Positions 50,944-58,330 of a stretch of DNA of 64,000 nt are shown piece after piece. Source of the DNA: Variovorax gracilis (lineage in GTDB: Bacteria; Pseudomonadota; Gammaproteobacteria; Burkholderiales; Burkholderiaceae_C); the NCBI RefSeq assembly GCF_030317115.1, contig NZ_JASZYF010000024.1, positions 1-64,000 of the forward strand. Direction: 5' to 3'. Made by a program: the position numbers and the translations under genes. The first letter of the stretch is position 1; every line of letters begins with the position of its first letter. A model generated the notes under the pieces. It worked only from the letters and a program-made list of their open reading frames with translations, was not told where the DNA came from and made no database searches.

Positions 50944-52241
50944 GCACTGATGCGATTGCCGTTCTGGGCTTTGTGGTTCTGTTTGCGTTGATGCTCTTGC
51001 GCGTGCCGGTCGGCATGGCGATGGGCCTGGTGGGTGTCACGGGGTACGCATGGATCGTCGGCCCCGGCCCGGCGCTCAAGCTGGTCGGGCAAACCTCCAT
51101 GCGCACCGTGACCGACTACACCTTCGGCGTGATCCCGATGTTCATGCTGATGGGCGCGCTGGTGTCCGTCTCGGGCGTGAGCCGCGAGCTCTTCAAGGCA
51201 GCCAACTCGATGATCGGCCACCTGCGCGGCGGCCTGGGCGTCGCCACCGTGCTGGCCTGCGGCGGCTTCGCAGCCATCTGCGGTTCGTCGGTCGCGACGG
51301 CGGCGACCTTTTCGGCGGTGGCCTATCCGGAGATGCGGCGCTTCAACTATCCGCAGTCCTTCTCCACCGGCGTGATCGCGGCGGGCGGCACCCTGGGCGC
51401 GATCCTGCCACCCTCCACGGTGCTCGCCGTCTACGCCATCCTCACGCAGCAGGACATCGGCAAGCTTTTCATGGCGGGCATCGTCCCCGGCATCCTGGCA
51501 ATGGCGATGTACGTGCTGACCATCGTGCTCATCGTCAAGATCCGACCCGACTGGCTGCCGGGCGGCGAAGTCAGGCCCTGGAAGGATCGCGTCGTCGACC
51601 TGAAGAACGTGTGGGCGCCGCTGGTGCTGTTCGTCTTCGTGATCGGGGGGCTCTACGGCGGCTTTTTCACGCCGACCGAGGCCGGTGGCGTGGGTGCGAG
51701 CGGCGCATTCATCCTCGGCTTGCTGCGCCGCAAGCTCGACGGCCCGAAGATCCGCGAGGCGCTGCTCTCGGCCACGCGCACGGCGGCGGCGGTGTTCACG
51801 GTGCTGATCGGCGCGCTGCTGTTCGGCTACTTCCTGACGATCACGCAGAGCCCGCAGAAGCTCACCGAGTTCCTCACCAGCCTGGGCATCGGCCGGTACG
51901 GCGTGCTCGCGCTCATCATGCTGATGTACCTCGTGCTCGGCTGCCTGATGGACGCGATGGCGATGATCATCCTGACCGTTCCCATCATCTTCCCGGTGAT
52001 CGTGCACCTCGGCTTCGACCCGATCTGGTTCGGCGTGATCATCGTGATGACGGTCGAGCTGGGCCTGATCCATCCGCCGGTGGGAATGAACGTCTTCGTC
52101 ATCAAGAGCGTGGTGAAGGATGTGAGCTTCACCACCATCTTCAAGGGCGTTCTGCCCTTCATCCTGACGGACATCATCCGGCTCGTGATCCTGATCGCGT
52201 TCCCCATCATTGCGCTCTGGCTACCGACGAGAATGGGCTGA
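50940..52241 (+). CDS. TRAP transporter large permease (DctM family)
   Basis: Large membrane subunit, the cation-coupled translocator, 433 residues with about 12 membrane segments. It starts MSTDAIAVLGFVVLFALMLL. Family blocks are RVPVGMAMGLVGVTGYAW, FGVIPMFMLMGALVSVSGVS, CGSSVATAATFSAVAYPEMR, AAGGTLGAILPPSTVLAVYA, TEAGGVGASGAFILGLL, LGCLMDAMAMIILTVPIIFP and ELGLIHPPVGMNVFVIKSV. It overlaps the small-permease gene at its start. It is followed after one base by a mini-ORF in repeat copy E. Confidence 0.95.
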   Translation: MSTDAIAVLGFVVLFALMLLRVPVGMAMGLVGVTGYAWIVGPGPALKLVGQTSMRTVTDYTFGVIPMFMLMGALVSVSGVSRELFKAANSMIGHLRGGLGVATVLACGGFAAICGSSVATAATFSAVAYPEMRRFNYPQSFSTGVIAAGGTLGAILPPSTVLAVYAILTQQDIGKLFMAGIVPGILAMAMYVLTIVLIVKIRPDWLPGGEVRPWKDRVVDLKNVWAPLVLFVFVIGGLYGGFFTPTEAGGVGASGAFILGLLRRKLDGPKIREALLSATRTAAAVFTVLIGALLFGYFLTITQSPQKLTEFLTSLGIGRYGVLALIMLMYLVLGCLMDAMAMIILTVPIIFPVIVHLGFDPIWFGVIIVMTVELGLIHPPVGMNVFVIKSVVKDVSFTTIFKGVLPFILTDIIRLVILIAFPIIALWLPTRMG

Positions 52242-52242
52242 C

Positions 52243-52359
52243 ATGAGTTCGCGCCCAGCCTGCGCGCACTTCGTGTCGCTTCGTCAACGCCCTGCCGGGG
52301 GCCATGACAGCGGCCCGGCAGAGCCGGTTCCGCGGCACTCCCCCGAAAGCCAATCCTGA
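52243..52359 (+). other. Bridging mini-ORF in repeat copy E
   Basis: A 38-codon frame starting MSSRPACAHFVSLRQRPA. It opens one base after the large-permease stop and ends 5 bases before the thioesterase ATG, spanning the repeat. It is the third such mini-ORF in the window. Its ends are close to, but do not overlap, the flanking codons. Confidence 0.35.
52253..52338 (+). repeat. Dispersed operon repeat, copy E
   Basis: Well preserved copy of the family between the TRAP large permease and thioesterase genes. Blocks in order are GCCTGCGCGCACTTCGTGTC, GCTTCGTCAACGCCCTGCC, GGGGGCCATGACAGCGGCC and CGGCAGAGCCGGTTCCGCGG. It retains both predicted hairpins and the orientation of copies A, B and D. 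Confidence 0.82.
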
Positions 52360-52364
52360 CAGCC

Positions 52365-52778
52365 ATGAACATTCAGGTCATCCATTCCGTCCGCGTCGAG
52401 TTCGGCGATTGCGACCCTGCCGGCATCGTCTGGTTTCCCAACTTCTTTCGCTGGATCGACGCGGCTTCGCGCCATTTCTTCGCGGAGCGTGGCGTGCCGC
52501 GCTGGGAAGAAACCGCAGAGAGTCTCGGCGTGATCGGCACGCCGCTGGTCGACACCCACACGCGCTTCGTGAAGAGCGCCAGCTACGGCGACATGCTCAG
52601 CATCGCCGTCACCATCCCGGAATGGCGCGAGAAGAGTTTCGTGCAGCGTTACCGCGTGACGCGCGGCGAAGACCTGATCCTCGAATGCGAAGAGGTGCGG
52701 ATCTTCGCAGCCAGGCGCGAGGGCGGCGGCATCCGGGCGGTGCCGATCCCGGCACAGATCAGACGGCTGTGCGAGTAG
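52365..52778 (+). CDS. Hotdog-fold acyl-CoA thioesterase (4-hydroxybenzoyl-CoA type)
   Basis: Predicted cytoplasmic thioesterase of 137 residues. It starts MNIQVIHSVRVEFGDCDPAG, and IVWFPNFFRWIDAASRHFF holds the conserved Asp-Pro-Ala-Gly-Ile-Val motif with the catalytic Asp. Later blocks are GVIGTPLVDTHTRFVKSASY and SFVQRYRVTRGEDLILECEE. It would release an aryl or hydroxyaryl acid from CoA, a natural next step after the IorAB reaction if that yields an aryl-acetyl-CoA. The location at the end of the same gene run supports, but does not prove, that link. Confidence 0.88.
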   Translation: MNIQVIHSVRVEFGDCDPAGIVWFPNFFRWIDAASRHFFAERGVPRWEETAESLGVIGTPLVDTHTRFVKSASYGDMLSIAVTIPEWREKSFVQRYRVTRGEDLILECEEVRIFAARREGGGIRAVPIPAQIRRLCE

Positions 52779-52939
52779 CAACTCGCCTGCTCCATTGGAG
52801 TCTCGACGGCGGTGCCGGGGGCTCGCCGCCGCCTAGACGAAGCACTTGAGTCCCGGTTCGACCGCGACTATCCTGTCCCGGACACAATTCCAGCCCCACG
52901 CCACGGCGTGGCCGCACAACGGGAAGAGGACGCCGCGCC

Positions 52940-53665
52940 ATGATGGATTTCATGATCGCCTACTGCGGCCCTGCCGCGGTACCGGAGGACCTCTGGTCGC
53001 GTTGGAATATTGACCCGCTGCTGCTGGCAGTACTCGCCATGCTGGCATTCGCGGTCGCCAGCGGACGTTCGTCCAATGTCCGCGCCGGCTGGGGTGCGAT
53101 CGCGCTGATGGGGGTCGTCTTCGTCTCGCCGCTCTGCGCGCTCTCGTCGGCGCTGTTCTCGGCGCGCGTGTTGCACCACATCATCCTCATCTCCGCAGTG
53201 GCGCCTCTGCTCGCGCGAGCCTTCCCGCAGCGTCGGCCGAGCCGCGTGCCGCTGCCCGCCCTGGTCACCGCGCATGCCCTCATCCTGTGGCTCTGGCACG
53301 CACCCGGCGCCTATGCCTGGGGCCTCGCCAGCGTGCCGGGCTATTGGCTGATGCAGGTCTCGCTGCTCGGAAGCGCCTGGCTGATGTGGCGTGCGATCCT
53401 CGCGCCAGCGGCGCACTATGGCCCGGCGCTGGTGGCGCTCGCGGCGACGATCGGACAGATGGGGCTCCTGGGCGCCGTGATCGTCTTCGCGTCCGTGCCG
53501 CTGTATGCAGTCCACATCGCAAGCACCGGCCCGTGGGGACTCACGCCGCTCACCGACCAACAATTGGCCGGGCTCCTGATGTGGGTTCCGGCGATGCTGC
53601 CCTATCTTGCCGCGGGCCTGTGGATCGCTTATTCCAGCCTGCGCCCCGGAGAGCCGGCGGTGTGA
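52940..53665 (+). CDS. ctaG: Cytochrome c oxidase assembly protein CtaG (caa3 type)
   Basis: Multi-pass membrane protein of the CtaG_Caa3 family, involved in oxidase assembly, 241 residues and about 6-7 helices. It starts MMDFMIAYCGPAAVPEDLWS. Conserved-looking spots include SARVLHHIILISAVAPLLA, ALILWLWHAPGAYAWGL and QQLAGLLMWVPAMLPYLAAG, with histidines in membrane segments that may bind haem or copper. Its TGA overlaps the GTG of the next gene. It opens the terminal-oxidase block, and the 161 bases before it show no clear promoter. Confidence 0.85.
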   Translation: MMDFMIAYCGPAAVPEDLWSRWNIDPLLLAVLAMLAFAVASGRSSNVRAGWGAIALMGVVFVSPLCALSSALFSARVLHHIILISAVAPLLARAFPQRRPSRVPLPALVTAHALILWLWHAPGAYAWGLASVPGYWLMQVSLLGSAWLMWRAILAPAAHYGPALVALAATIGQMGLLGAVIVFASVPLYAVHIASTGPWGLTPLTDQQLAGLLMWVPAMLPYLAAGLWIAYSSLRPGEPAV

Positions 53666-54174
53666 CAACCTTCCTCAAGTTCGCCCATCTCGCCGCCATC
53701 GCGATCTGGTCGGGCGGCCTGCTCGCCTTGCCCTTCCTGTTCTGGCAACGCAGGGGCCTCACCGCCGGCGCCGATCTCGACCGCCTGCACCGCATCACGC
53801 GGCTGGTCTTCGTCGAACTCACTTCGCCTGCGGCCTTCATCGCCATCGGCACCGGGACGGCGCTGATCTTCCTGCAGGCCACCTTCGTGGAATGGTTTTC
53901 AGTGAAGATGGTGCTGGTCGGGGTCATGGCCATGCTGCACGTCCTGGCCGGACTCGTGCTGCTGCAGCTCTTCTCACCCGCGGGCCGGTTCGGGCGGTTT
54001 TCGTACGTGGCGCTGACGAGCGCCTATGTGGTGGTGATCGCCGGGATTCTCTGGGTGGTGCTGGCCAAGCCACACTTCGACTCGAACGCGGTCGCCGCGC
54101 ATCTGTTCGAGCCCGGCGCACTCGGCCGATGGATGCATCAATCCTTCGGCGTGACCAAGATGCCGACGCCATGA
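53662..54174 (+). CDS. CopD-family membrane protein
   Basis: Four-helix membrane protein of 170 residues starting at a GTG (53662) that overlaps the ctaG stop (GTGA). The first helix carries a histidine, as in FLKFAHLAAIAIWSGGLL. Further helices are TSPAAFIAIGTGTALIFL, VLVGVMAMLHVLAGLVLLQL and VALTSAYVVVIAGILWVVL. CopD and HemJ relatives bind copper or haem through such histidines. The role here is probably in supporting the oxidase. The last 37 bases overlap the 3' end of the opposing gene. Confidence 0.72.
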   Translation: MTTFLKFAHLAAIAIWSGGLLALPFLFWQRRGLTAGADLDRLHRITRLVFVELTSPAAFIAIGTGTALIFLQATFVEWFSVKMVLVGVMAMLHVLAGLVLLQLFSPAGRFGRFSYVALTSAYVVVIAGILWVVLAKPHFDSNAVAAHLFEPGALGRWMHQSFGVTKMPTP

Positions 54175-54644
54175 TCGAACACGAGCTTGCCCCCGTGCCA
54201 GCCGGCGAAGCCCACCATCACCGACGACAGGGCCGACAACGCCAGCCCGTGCGGCAGGACGGACACGGGGTCGACCAGTCGCAAGCCCCAGTTGGCCCCT
54301 GCGATCGCGACCAGCGTCATCGCCGCTACGGCATGGGACCAGCTCGCTTCCAGCATCCTGATGCCGCGCACGAGCAGCAGTTCGCCCGTTCCGACGATGC
54401 TGGCGGCCACGCCGGTCCAGAAAGCCGCGCCCGCCGACCACAGACCCGTCCGCAGCCAGAACGCGTCGCCCGTCCACCAGTAGAAGACATCCACACCCAG
54501 CGTCGCGACGACGAAGGCGACCGGGAAGTGCACCATCATCACGTGGATCGGATGCCCGACGAGGGCCACCGCCGAGCCGACATCGAGCCGGTTCAGTTCC
54601 AGAAGAACCTCGCTGGGAGGTGCGGTGCTGTCGCCTTTCGCCAT
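54138..54644 (-). CDS. DUF2231-family membrane protein
   Basis: Membrane protein of 168 residues on the opposite strand within the oxidase block. It starts MAKGDSTAPPSEVLLELNRL; GGAGGAG lies upstream. The motif VGHPIHVMMVHFPVAFVVAT begins the first helix, as in DUF2231 proteins. Three more helices follow: FWTGVAASIVGTGELLLV, AVAAMTLVAIAGANWGLRL and GLALSALSSVMVGFAGWHGG. Function is unknown. Histidines at the membrane face suggest haem or metal binding. It is divergent from coxB across 30 bases. Confidence 0.78.
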   Translation of the reverse strand: MAKGDSTAPPSEVLLELNRLDVGSAVALVGHPIHVMMVHFPVAFVVATLGVDVFYWWTGDAFWLRTGLWSAGAAFWTGVAASIVGTGELLLVRGIRMLEASWSHAVAAMTLVAIAGANWGLRLVDPVSVLPHGLALSALSSVMVGFAGWHGGKLVFDHGVGILVTPKD

Positions 54645-54674
54645 GGTTCTCCTCCTTCGCGCCGGGTACGGCCG

Positions 54675-55385
54675 ATGCGGAGCCATCGTAGTCGCTTGCA
54701 TGCGGTGCTCCAAGCCGGGCCGATAGTTGTGCTCGCGGGTTGCAAGGGGCCGCTGTCGGCGCTCGACCCCTCGGGTCCGGCCGCTGCGTCGATCGCCACC
54801 ATGTGGTGGGTGATGCTGATCGGCGCCGGCGTTCTCTTCCTGATGCTCATGACGTTGTTCGTCCTGGTCGTCCGGCGTCCGGGCTGGGGGTCCAGCGTGT
54901 CGCCCACGCGCTGGATCGTGATGGGTGGCCTGGTGCTGCCCGCGGTGGTGCTGCTGCCCTTGCTCGCCTATGGCCTGGTGGTCGGCGAACGCTTGCTCCC
55001 GATGCCGGGCAGCGCGCCGCCGCAACGGATCGAGGCCGTGGCGCAGCAGTGGACGTGGACCTTCCGCTATCCCGAGCGCGGCGGCGTCGAGACGCGCAAT
55101 GTCCTGCTCCTGCCCGCCGGGACACCCGTCGACATGGTGGTGACGAGCAAGGACGTGATCCATGCCTTCTGGGCCCCACGCTTCGCCGGCAAGATCGACG
55201 CGGTCCCCGGCAAGGTCAACCGGCTGCGCATCCAGGCCAACGAGCCGGGACGCTTCGAAGGGACCTGCGACGAGTTCTGCGGCACTGGCCATGCGCGCAT
55301 GCGCTTCGTCATCATCGTCCATCGACCGGAGGACTTTTCCGCCGCCCTGGCGCAGGCAGCCACCGCACCGGAGGCGAAGCGATGA
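54675..55385 (+). CDS. coxB: Haem-copper oxidase subunit II (CuA type)
   Basis: Subunit II of an alternative cytochrome c oxidase, 236 residues. The ATG at 54675 (MRSHRSRLHAVLQAGPIVVL) gives a lipoprotein-like signal ending LAGCKG. Two membrane helices follow at MWWVMLIGAGVLFLMLMT and WIVMGGLVLPAVVLLPLLA. The periplasmic cupredoxin domain holds the CuA ligands: the histidine in KDVIHAFWAPRF and the cluster GTCDEFCGTGHARMRF. There is no C-terminal cytochrome c domain. Its stop overlaps the subunit I start (ATGA). Confidence 0.92.
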   Translation: MRSHRSRLHAVLQAGPIVVLAGCKGPLSALDPSGPAAASIATMWWVMLIGAGVLFLMLMTLFVLVVRRPGWGSSVSPTRWIVMGGLVLPAVVLLPLLAYGLVVGERLLPMPGSAPPQRIEAVAQQWTWTFRYPERGGVETRNVLLLPAGTPVDMVVTSKDVIHAFWAPRFAGKIDAVPGKVNRLRIQANEPGRFEGTCDEFCGTGHARMRFVIIVHRPEDFSAALAQAATAPEAKR

Positions 55386-57916
55386 GCGACTCCACCCAGC
55401 CGCAGGCAGAGGGAAGCGCATTGCGCCTGCACCGGCAACTGAGCCGGATCTGGGCCACCGGGCCGGGATGGCAACGCTTCGCCGCCGTCAATCATTCGGT
55501 CATCGGCGTGCGCATGATGGTCACGTCCTTCGTCTTTTTCGCCATTGCCGGCGTGCTGGGCATGCTGACGCGGGTGCAGCTCTCCACGCCGCACTCGGGC
55601 TTCCTCGACCCGGAGACCTACAACCAGGTCTTCACGATGCACGGCTCGATGATGCTGTTCCTCTTCGCCATCCCGATGGTGGAGAGCTTCGCGGTCTACC
55701 TGACGCCGAAGATCCTCGGCACGCGCGACTTCGCCTTTCCGCGGCTGACCGCCTACGGCTACTGGTGCTACCTCTTCGGCGGGACGATCCTGACCGTGTC
55801 GCTGATCGCCGGCGTCGCGCCCAATGGCGGGTGGTTCATGTACACGCCGCTGAGTTCGAGCGCGTTCACGCCGGGACTCAACTCCGACGTCTGGCTGCTC
55901 GGCATCACCTTCGTCGAGATCTCGGCGCTGTCGCTCGCGATGGAGATCACCGTCTCGATCCTCAAGATGCGCGCACCGGGCATGTCGCTCGACCGCATGC
56001 CGATCTTCGGCTGGTACATCCTGGTGACGGCGATGATGATGATCGTGGCCTTTCCGCCGCTGATCCTGGGCTCGATCCTGCTGGAGATCGAGCGCGCCTT
56101 CGGCCTGCCCTTCTTCGACCCCACGCGGGGCGGCGACTCGCTGCTGTGGCAGCACCTGTTCTGGCTCTTCGGCCATCCGGACGTCTACATCATCTTCCTG
56201 CCGATGGCGGCGGTGCTGTCGACCATCATCCCTGTCTTCGCCAACCGCGCGCTGGTCGGCTACCGCGCCATCGTCGTCGCGATCATCGCGCTCGCCTTCC
56301 TGAGCTTCGGCATCTGGGTGCACCACATGTTCACCGTCGGCATCCCGCACCTGGCGCTCGCCTTTTTCTCTGCAGGCTCGGCGATCGTGGCGGTGCCGAC
56401 TGCGGTGCAGATCTTCGCGTGGCTCGCGACGCTCTCGCACGGCAAGCCTCGCTGGGACGTGCCGATGCTCTACATCTTCGGCTTCTTCTTCGTCTTCGCG
56501 ATGGGCGGACTGACCGGTGTGATGCTTGCGATGGTGCCCTTCGACTGGCAGGCGCACGACACCTACTTCGTCGTTGCGCACATGCACTACGTGGTGGCCG
56601 GCGCGCTCGCCTTCCCGATGATGGCCGGGCTCTACTACTGGCTGCCGCTGCTGACCGGGCGGGCGGCGGTGCACCGGCTCTCCGTGCCTGCGTTCTGGCT
56701 GATCTTCATCGGCTTCAACTTGACCTTCTTCATGATGCACCTGACCGGCCTGATGGGCATGCCGCGGCGCATCTACACCTACAACGGCGACGAAGGCTGG
56801 AACGCGCTCAACCTGCTGTCCTCGGTCGGCAGCTTCGTGATGACGATCGGCTTCGGGCTGCTGGTGATCGACCTGATCGTGCAATTGCGCTATGGCCGCC
56901 GCGTGCGGCGAGACCCCTGGCGTGCCCAGACCTTCGAATGGGCGATGCGGATTCCGCCGACGCCCTACTTGTTCGCATCGATCCCGAACGTGGGTGCGCA
57001 GACCGATGGCGTCGCACCGGGCGATCTCGCGCTGACGCTCGCGCGCGGCGAGGGCTACCTGGGCTTCACCCGCAACGGCTGGCAGGAGGCGCTCGGCGTG
57101 CACGCGACGAGCGGCAAGCCCGAGCAGTTGATCGTGCTGCCGAATCCGACCTATCTGCCACTGGTCACCGCCATCGTCACCGCGGGGGCCGTGCTCGCGA
57201 TGCTGTTCAGCTTCTACTTCCTGTCGCTCGCGCTGGCGCTGGTCACCTTCGGCCTGTTCATCTTCGCGGGGCAACGCGCCGGCCTGCCGCGCGATTACGG
57301 CCCGCTGCCTGTCGGGCTCGGCGTCGCCGTGCCGCCGCACACCGAGGTGGCCAGTTCGCCGGCCTGGCTGTCGTTGATCTGCGCACTGGTGGCCAACGGC
57401 ACGCTGTTCACCTCGCTGGTATTCGGCACCTTCTATCTCTGGCTCGCCGGCGCGCACTGGCAGACGATGACGCCGCCCGAGCCGAGCCGCTTGCTGGCCT
57501 TCGGCGTGGTCGCCGGCCTCGTGGTCGCGGCAGTCGCGTCGCGCGGCTCGCTGAAGGCGGTCATTGCCGGGCGCGGCGCAATGGGCTGGATCGGTCTGAC
57601 GGCGCTCATGCTGCTGGCCTCCATCGCTGCCGCCGTGGGCCTGATCATGGGTGTCACGCCACGCCCCACCGAGCACGCGCTCGGCTCGACCGCCGCGGCG
57701 CTGCTCGGCTACGTGGGGCTGCATGCCTTCATCGGCTTGCTTTTCCTGATCAGCAATGTGTTGCGCATCCACGCCGGCTTCATCTCGCCTCGGCGGCACA
57801 CCGACCTGCGCCTGACGCGCCTGTGGATCGACTACACGCTGGTGACGGGCGTCATCGCGGTGGGACTGGTGCTCGCACTGCCTGCGCTGGTGACGGTGCT
57901 CGGAGCACGGCCATGA
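55382..57916 (+). CDS. Haem-copper oxidase fused subunit I/III
   Basis: Oxygen-reducing core of the oxidase. The 844-residue protein joins subunit I (about 1-560) to subunit III (about 590-844). Subunit I ligands are the low-spin haem histidine in VFTMHGSMMLF (about residue 87), HPDVYIIFLP and IWVHHMFTVG for CuB, and VVAHMHYVV for the haems. The CuB-Tyr loop reads HPDVY rather than the common HPEVY, changing one proton-channel residue. The C-terminal part (LICALVANGTLFTSLVFGTF; LGYVGLHAFIGLLFLISNVL) matches subunit III helices. The open frame before 55382 belongs to another phase of coxB. The next gene overlaps by 4 bases. Confidence 0.93.
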   Translation: MSDSTQPQAEGSALRLHRQLSRIWATGPGWQRFAAVNHSVIGVRMMVTSFVFFAIAGVLGMLTRVQLSTPHSGFLDPETYNQVFTMHGSMMLFLFAIPMVESFAVYLTPKILGTRDFAFPRLTAYGYWCYLFGGTILTVSLIAGVAPNGGWFMYTPLSSSAFTPGLNSDVWLLGITFVEISALSLAMEITVSILKMRAPGMSLDRMPIFGWYILVTAMMMIVAFPPLILGSILLEIERAFGLPFFDPTRGGDSLLWQHLFWLFGHPDVYIIFLPMAAVLSTIIPVFANRALVGYRAIVVAIIALAFLSFGIWVHHMFTVGIPHLALAFFSAGSAIVAVPTAVQIFAWLATLSHGKPRWDVPMLYIFGFFFVFAMGGLTGVMLAMVPFDWQAHDTYFVVAHMHYVVAGALAFPMMAGLYYWLPLLTGRAAVHRLSVPAFWLIFIGFNLTFFMMHLTGLMGMPRRIYTYNGDEGWNALNLLSSVGSFVMTIGFGLLVIDLIVQLRYGRRVRRDPWRAQTFEWAMRIPPTPYLFASIPNVGAQTDGVAPGDLALTLARGEGYLGFTRNGWQEALGVHATSGKPEQLIVLPNPTYLPLVTAIVTAGAVLAMLFSFYFLSLALALVTFGLFIFAGQRAGLPRDYGPLPVGLGVAVPPHTEVASSPAWLSLICALVANGTLFTSLVFGTFYLWLAGAHWQTMTPPEPSRLLAFGVVAGLVVAAVASRGSLKAVIAGRGAMGWIGLTALMLLASIAAAVGLIMGVTPRPTEHALGSTAAALLGYVGLHAFIGLLFLISNVLRIHAGFISPRRHTDLRLTRLWIDYTLVTGVIAVGLVLALPALVTVLGARP

Positions 57917-58251
57917 GGGCCATGCTGGTCCCACCCCGGCGGCTCTGGTGGCTCGCGGGCGGCTTCACCGTCTGGTGCATCGCGCTCGTGGTGCTTTATG
58001 CGCTGCATGCCATCGGCTGCGCCTTTGCGTGGCCGGCCGGCGCGCTGCGGTGGAGCCTGGTCATCGTCTTCCTCGCGCATCTGGCCGTCATCGGATGGAT
58101 GTGGGGCCAGTTCGCAAGGGGCTCGCCCGACCCTGCAACCGGCAAGACCGGCAGCTTCCTGCATGACGCCATCGTCTGGGCGACCATTGCCGCCTTCGCC
58201 AGCGGGGTGCTCGCCCTTGGTCCGCCACTGCTGCTCACCACATGCATCTGA
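57913..58251 (+). CDS. Small membrane protein of the oxidase operon
   Basis: Unrecognised 112-residue protein starting MRAMLVPPRRLWWLAGGFTV at an ATG that overlaps the fused-subunit stop (ATGA). Three membrane helices are visible: GGFTVWCIALVVLYALHA, LRWSLVIVFLAHLAVIGWMW and AIVWATIAAFASGVLALG. The position and overlap suggest an accessory or subunit IV-like protein of the oxidase. A dispersed repeat (copy F) follows it. Confidence 0.72.
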   Translation: MRAMLVPPRRLWWLAGGFTVWCIALVVLYALHAIGCAFAWPAGALRWSLVIVFLAHLAVIGWMWGQFARGSPDPATGKTGSFLHDAIVWATIAAFASGVLALGPPLLLTTCI

Positions 58252-58271
58252 AGGGACGAACACCTGTCGGA

Positions 58272-58329
58272 GATGCCGCAGAACTGGCCTTGCCAGGCTG
58301 CCGGCATCGCCCCCTTTCAGGGAGCGAGC
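58272..58329 (-). repeat. Dispersed operon repeat, copy F (truncated)
   Basis: Partial copy between the small membrane protein and the reductase genes. On the plus strand GATGCCGCAGAACTGGCCTT, GCCAGGCTGCCGGCATCGCC and CCCTTTCAGGGAGCGAG align with the first 50-60 bases of copy B; the remaining third is missing. It supplies the AGGGA that serves as Shine-Dalgarno for the GTG at 58331. Its orientation is opposite to that of copies D and E. Confidence 0.68.
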
Positions 58330-58330
58330 C

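Noticed and set aside
54740..57916. A 1058-residue oxidase subunit I/III
   Set aside because: The first 214 codons are coxB in another frame. The ATG at 55382 overlaps the coxB stop in the normal operon manner.
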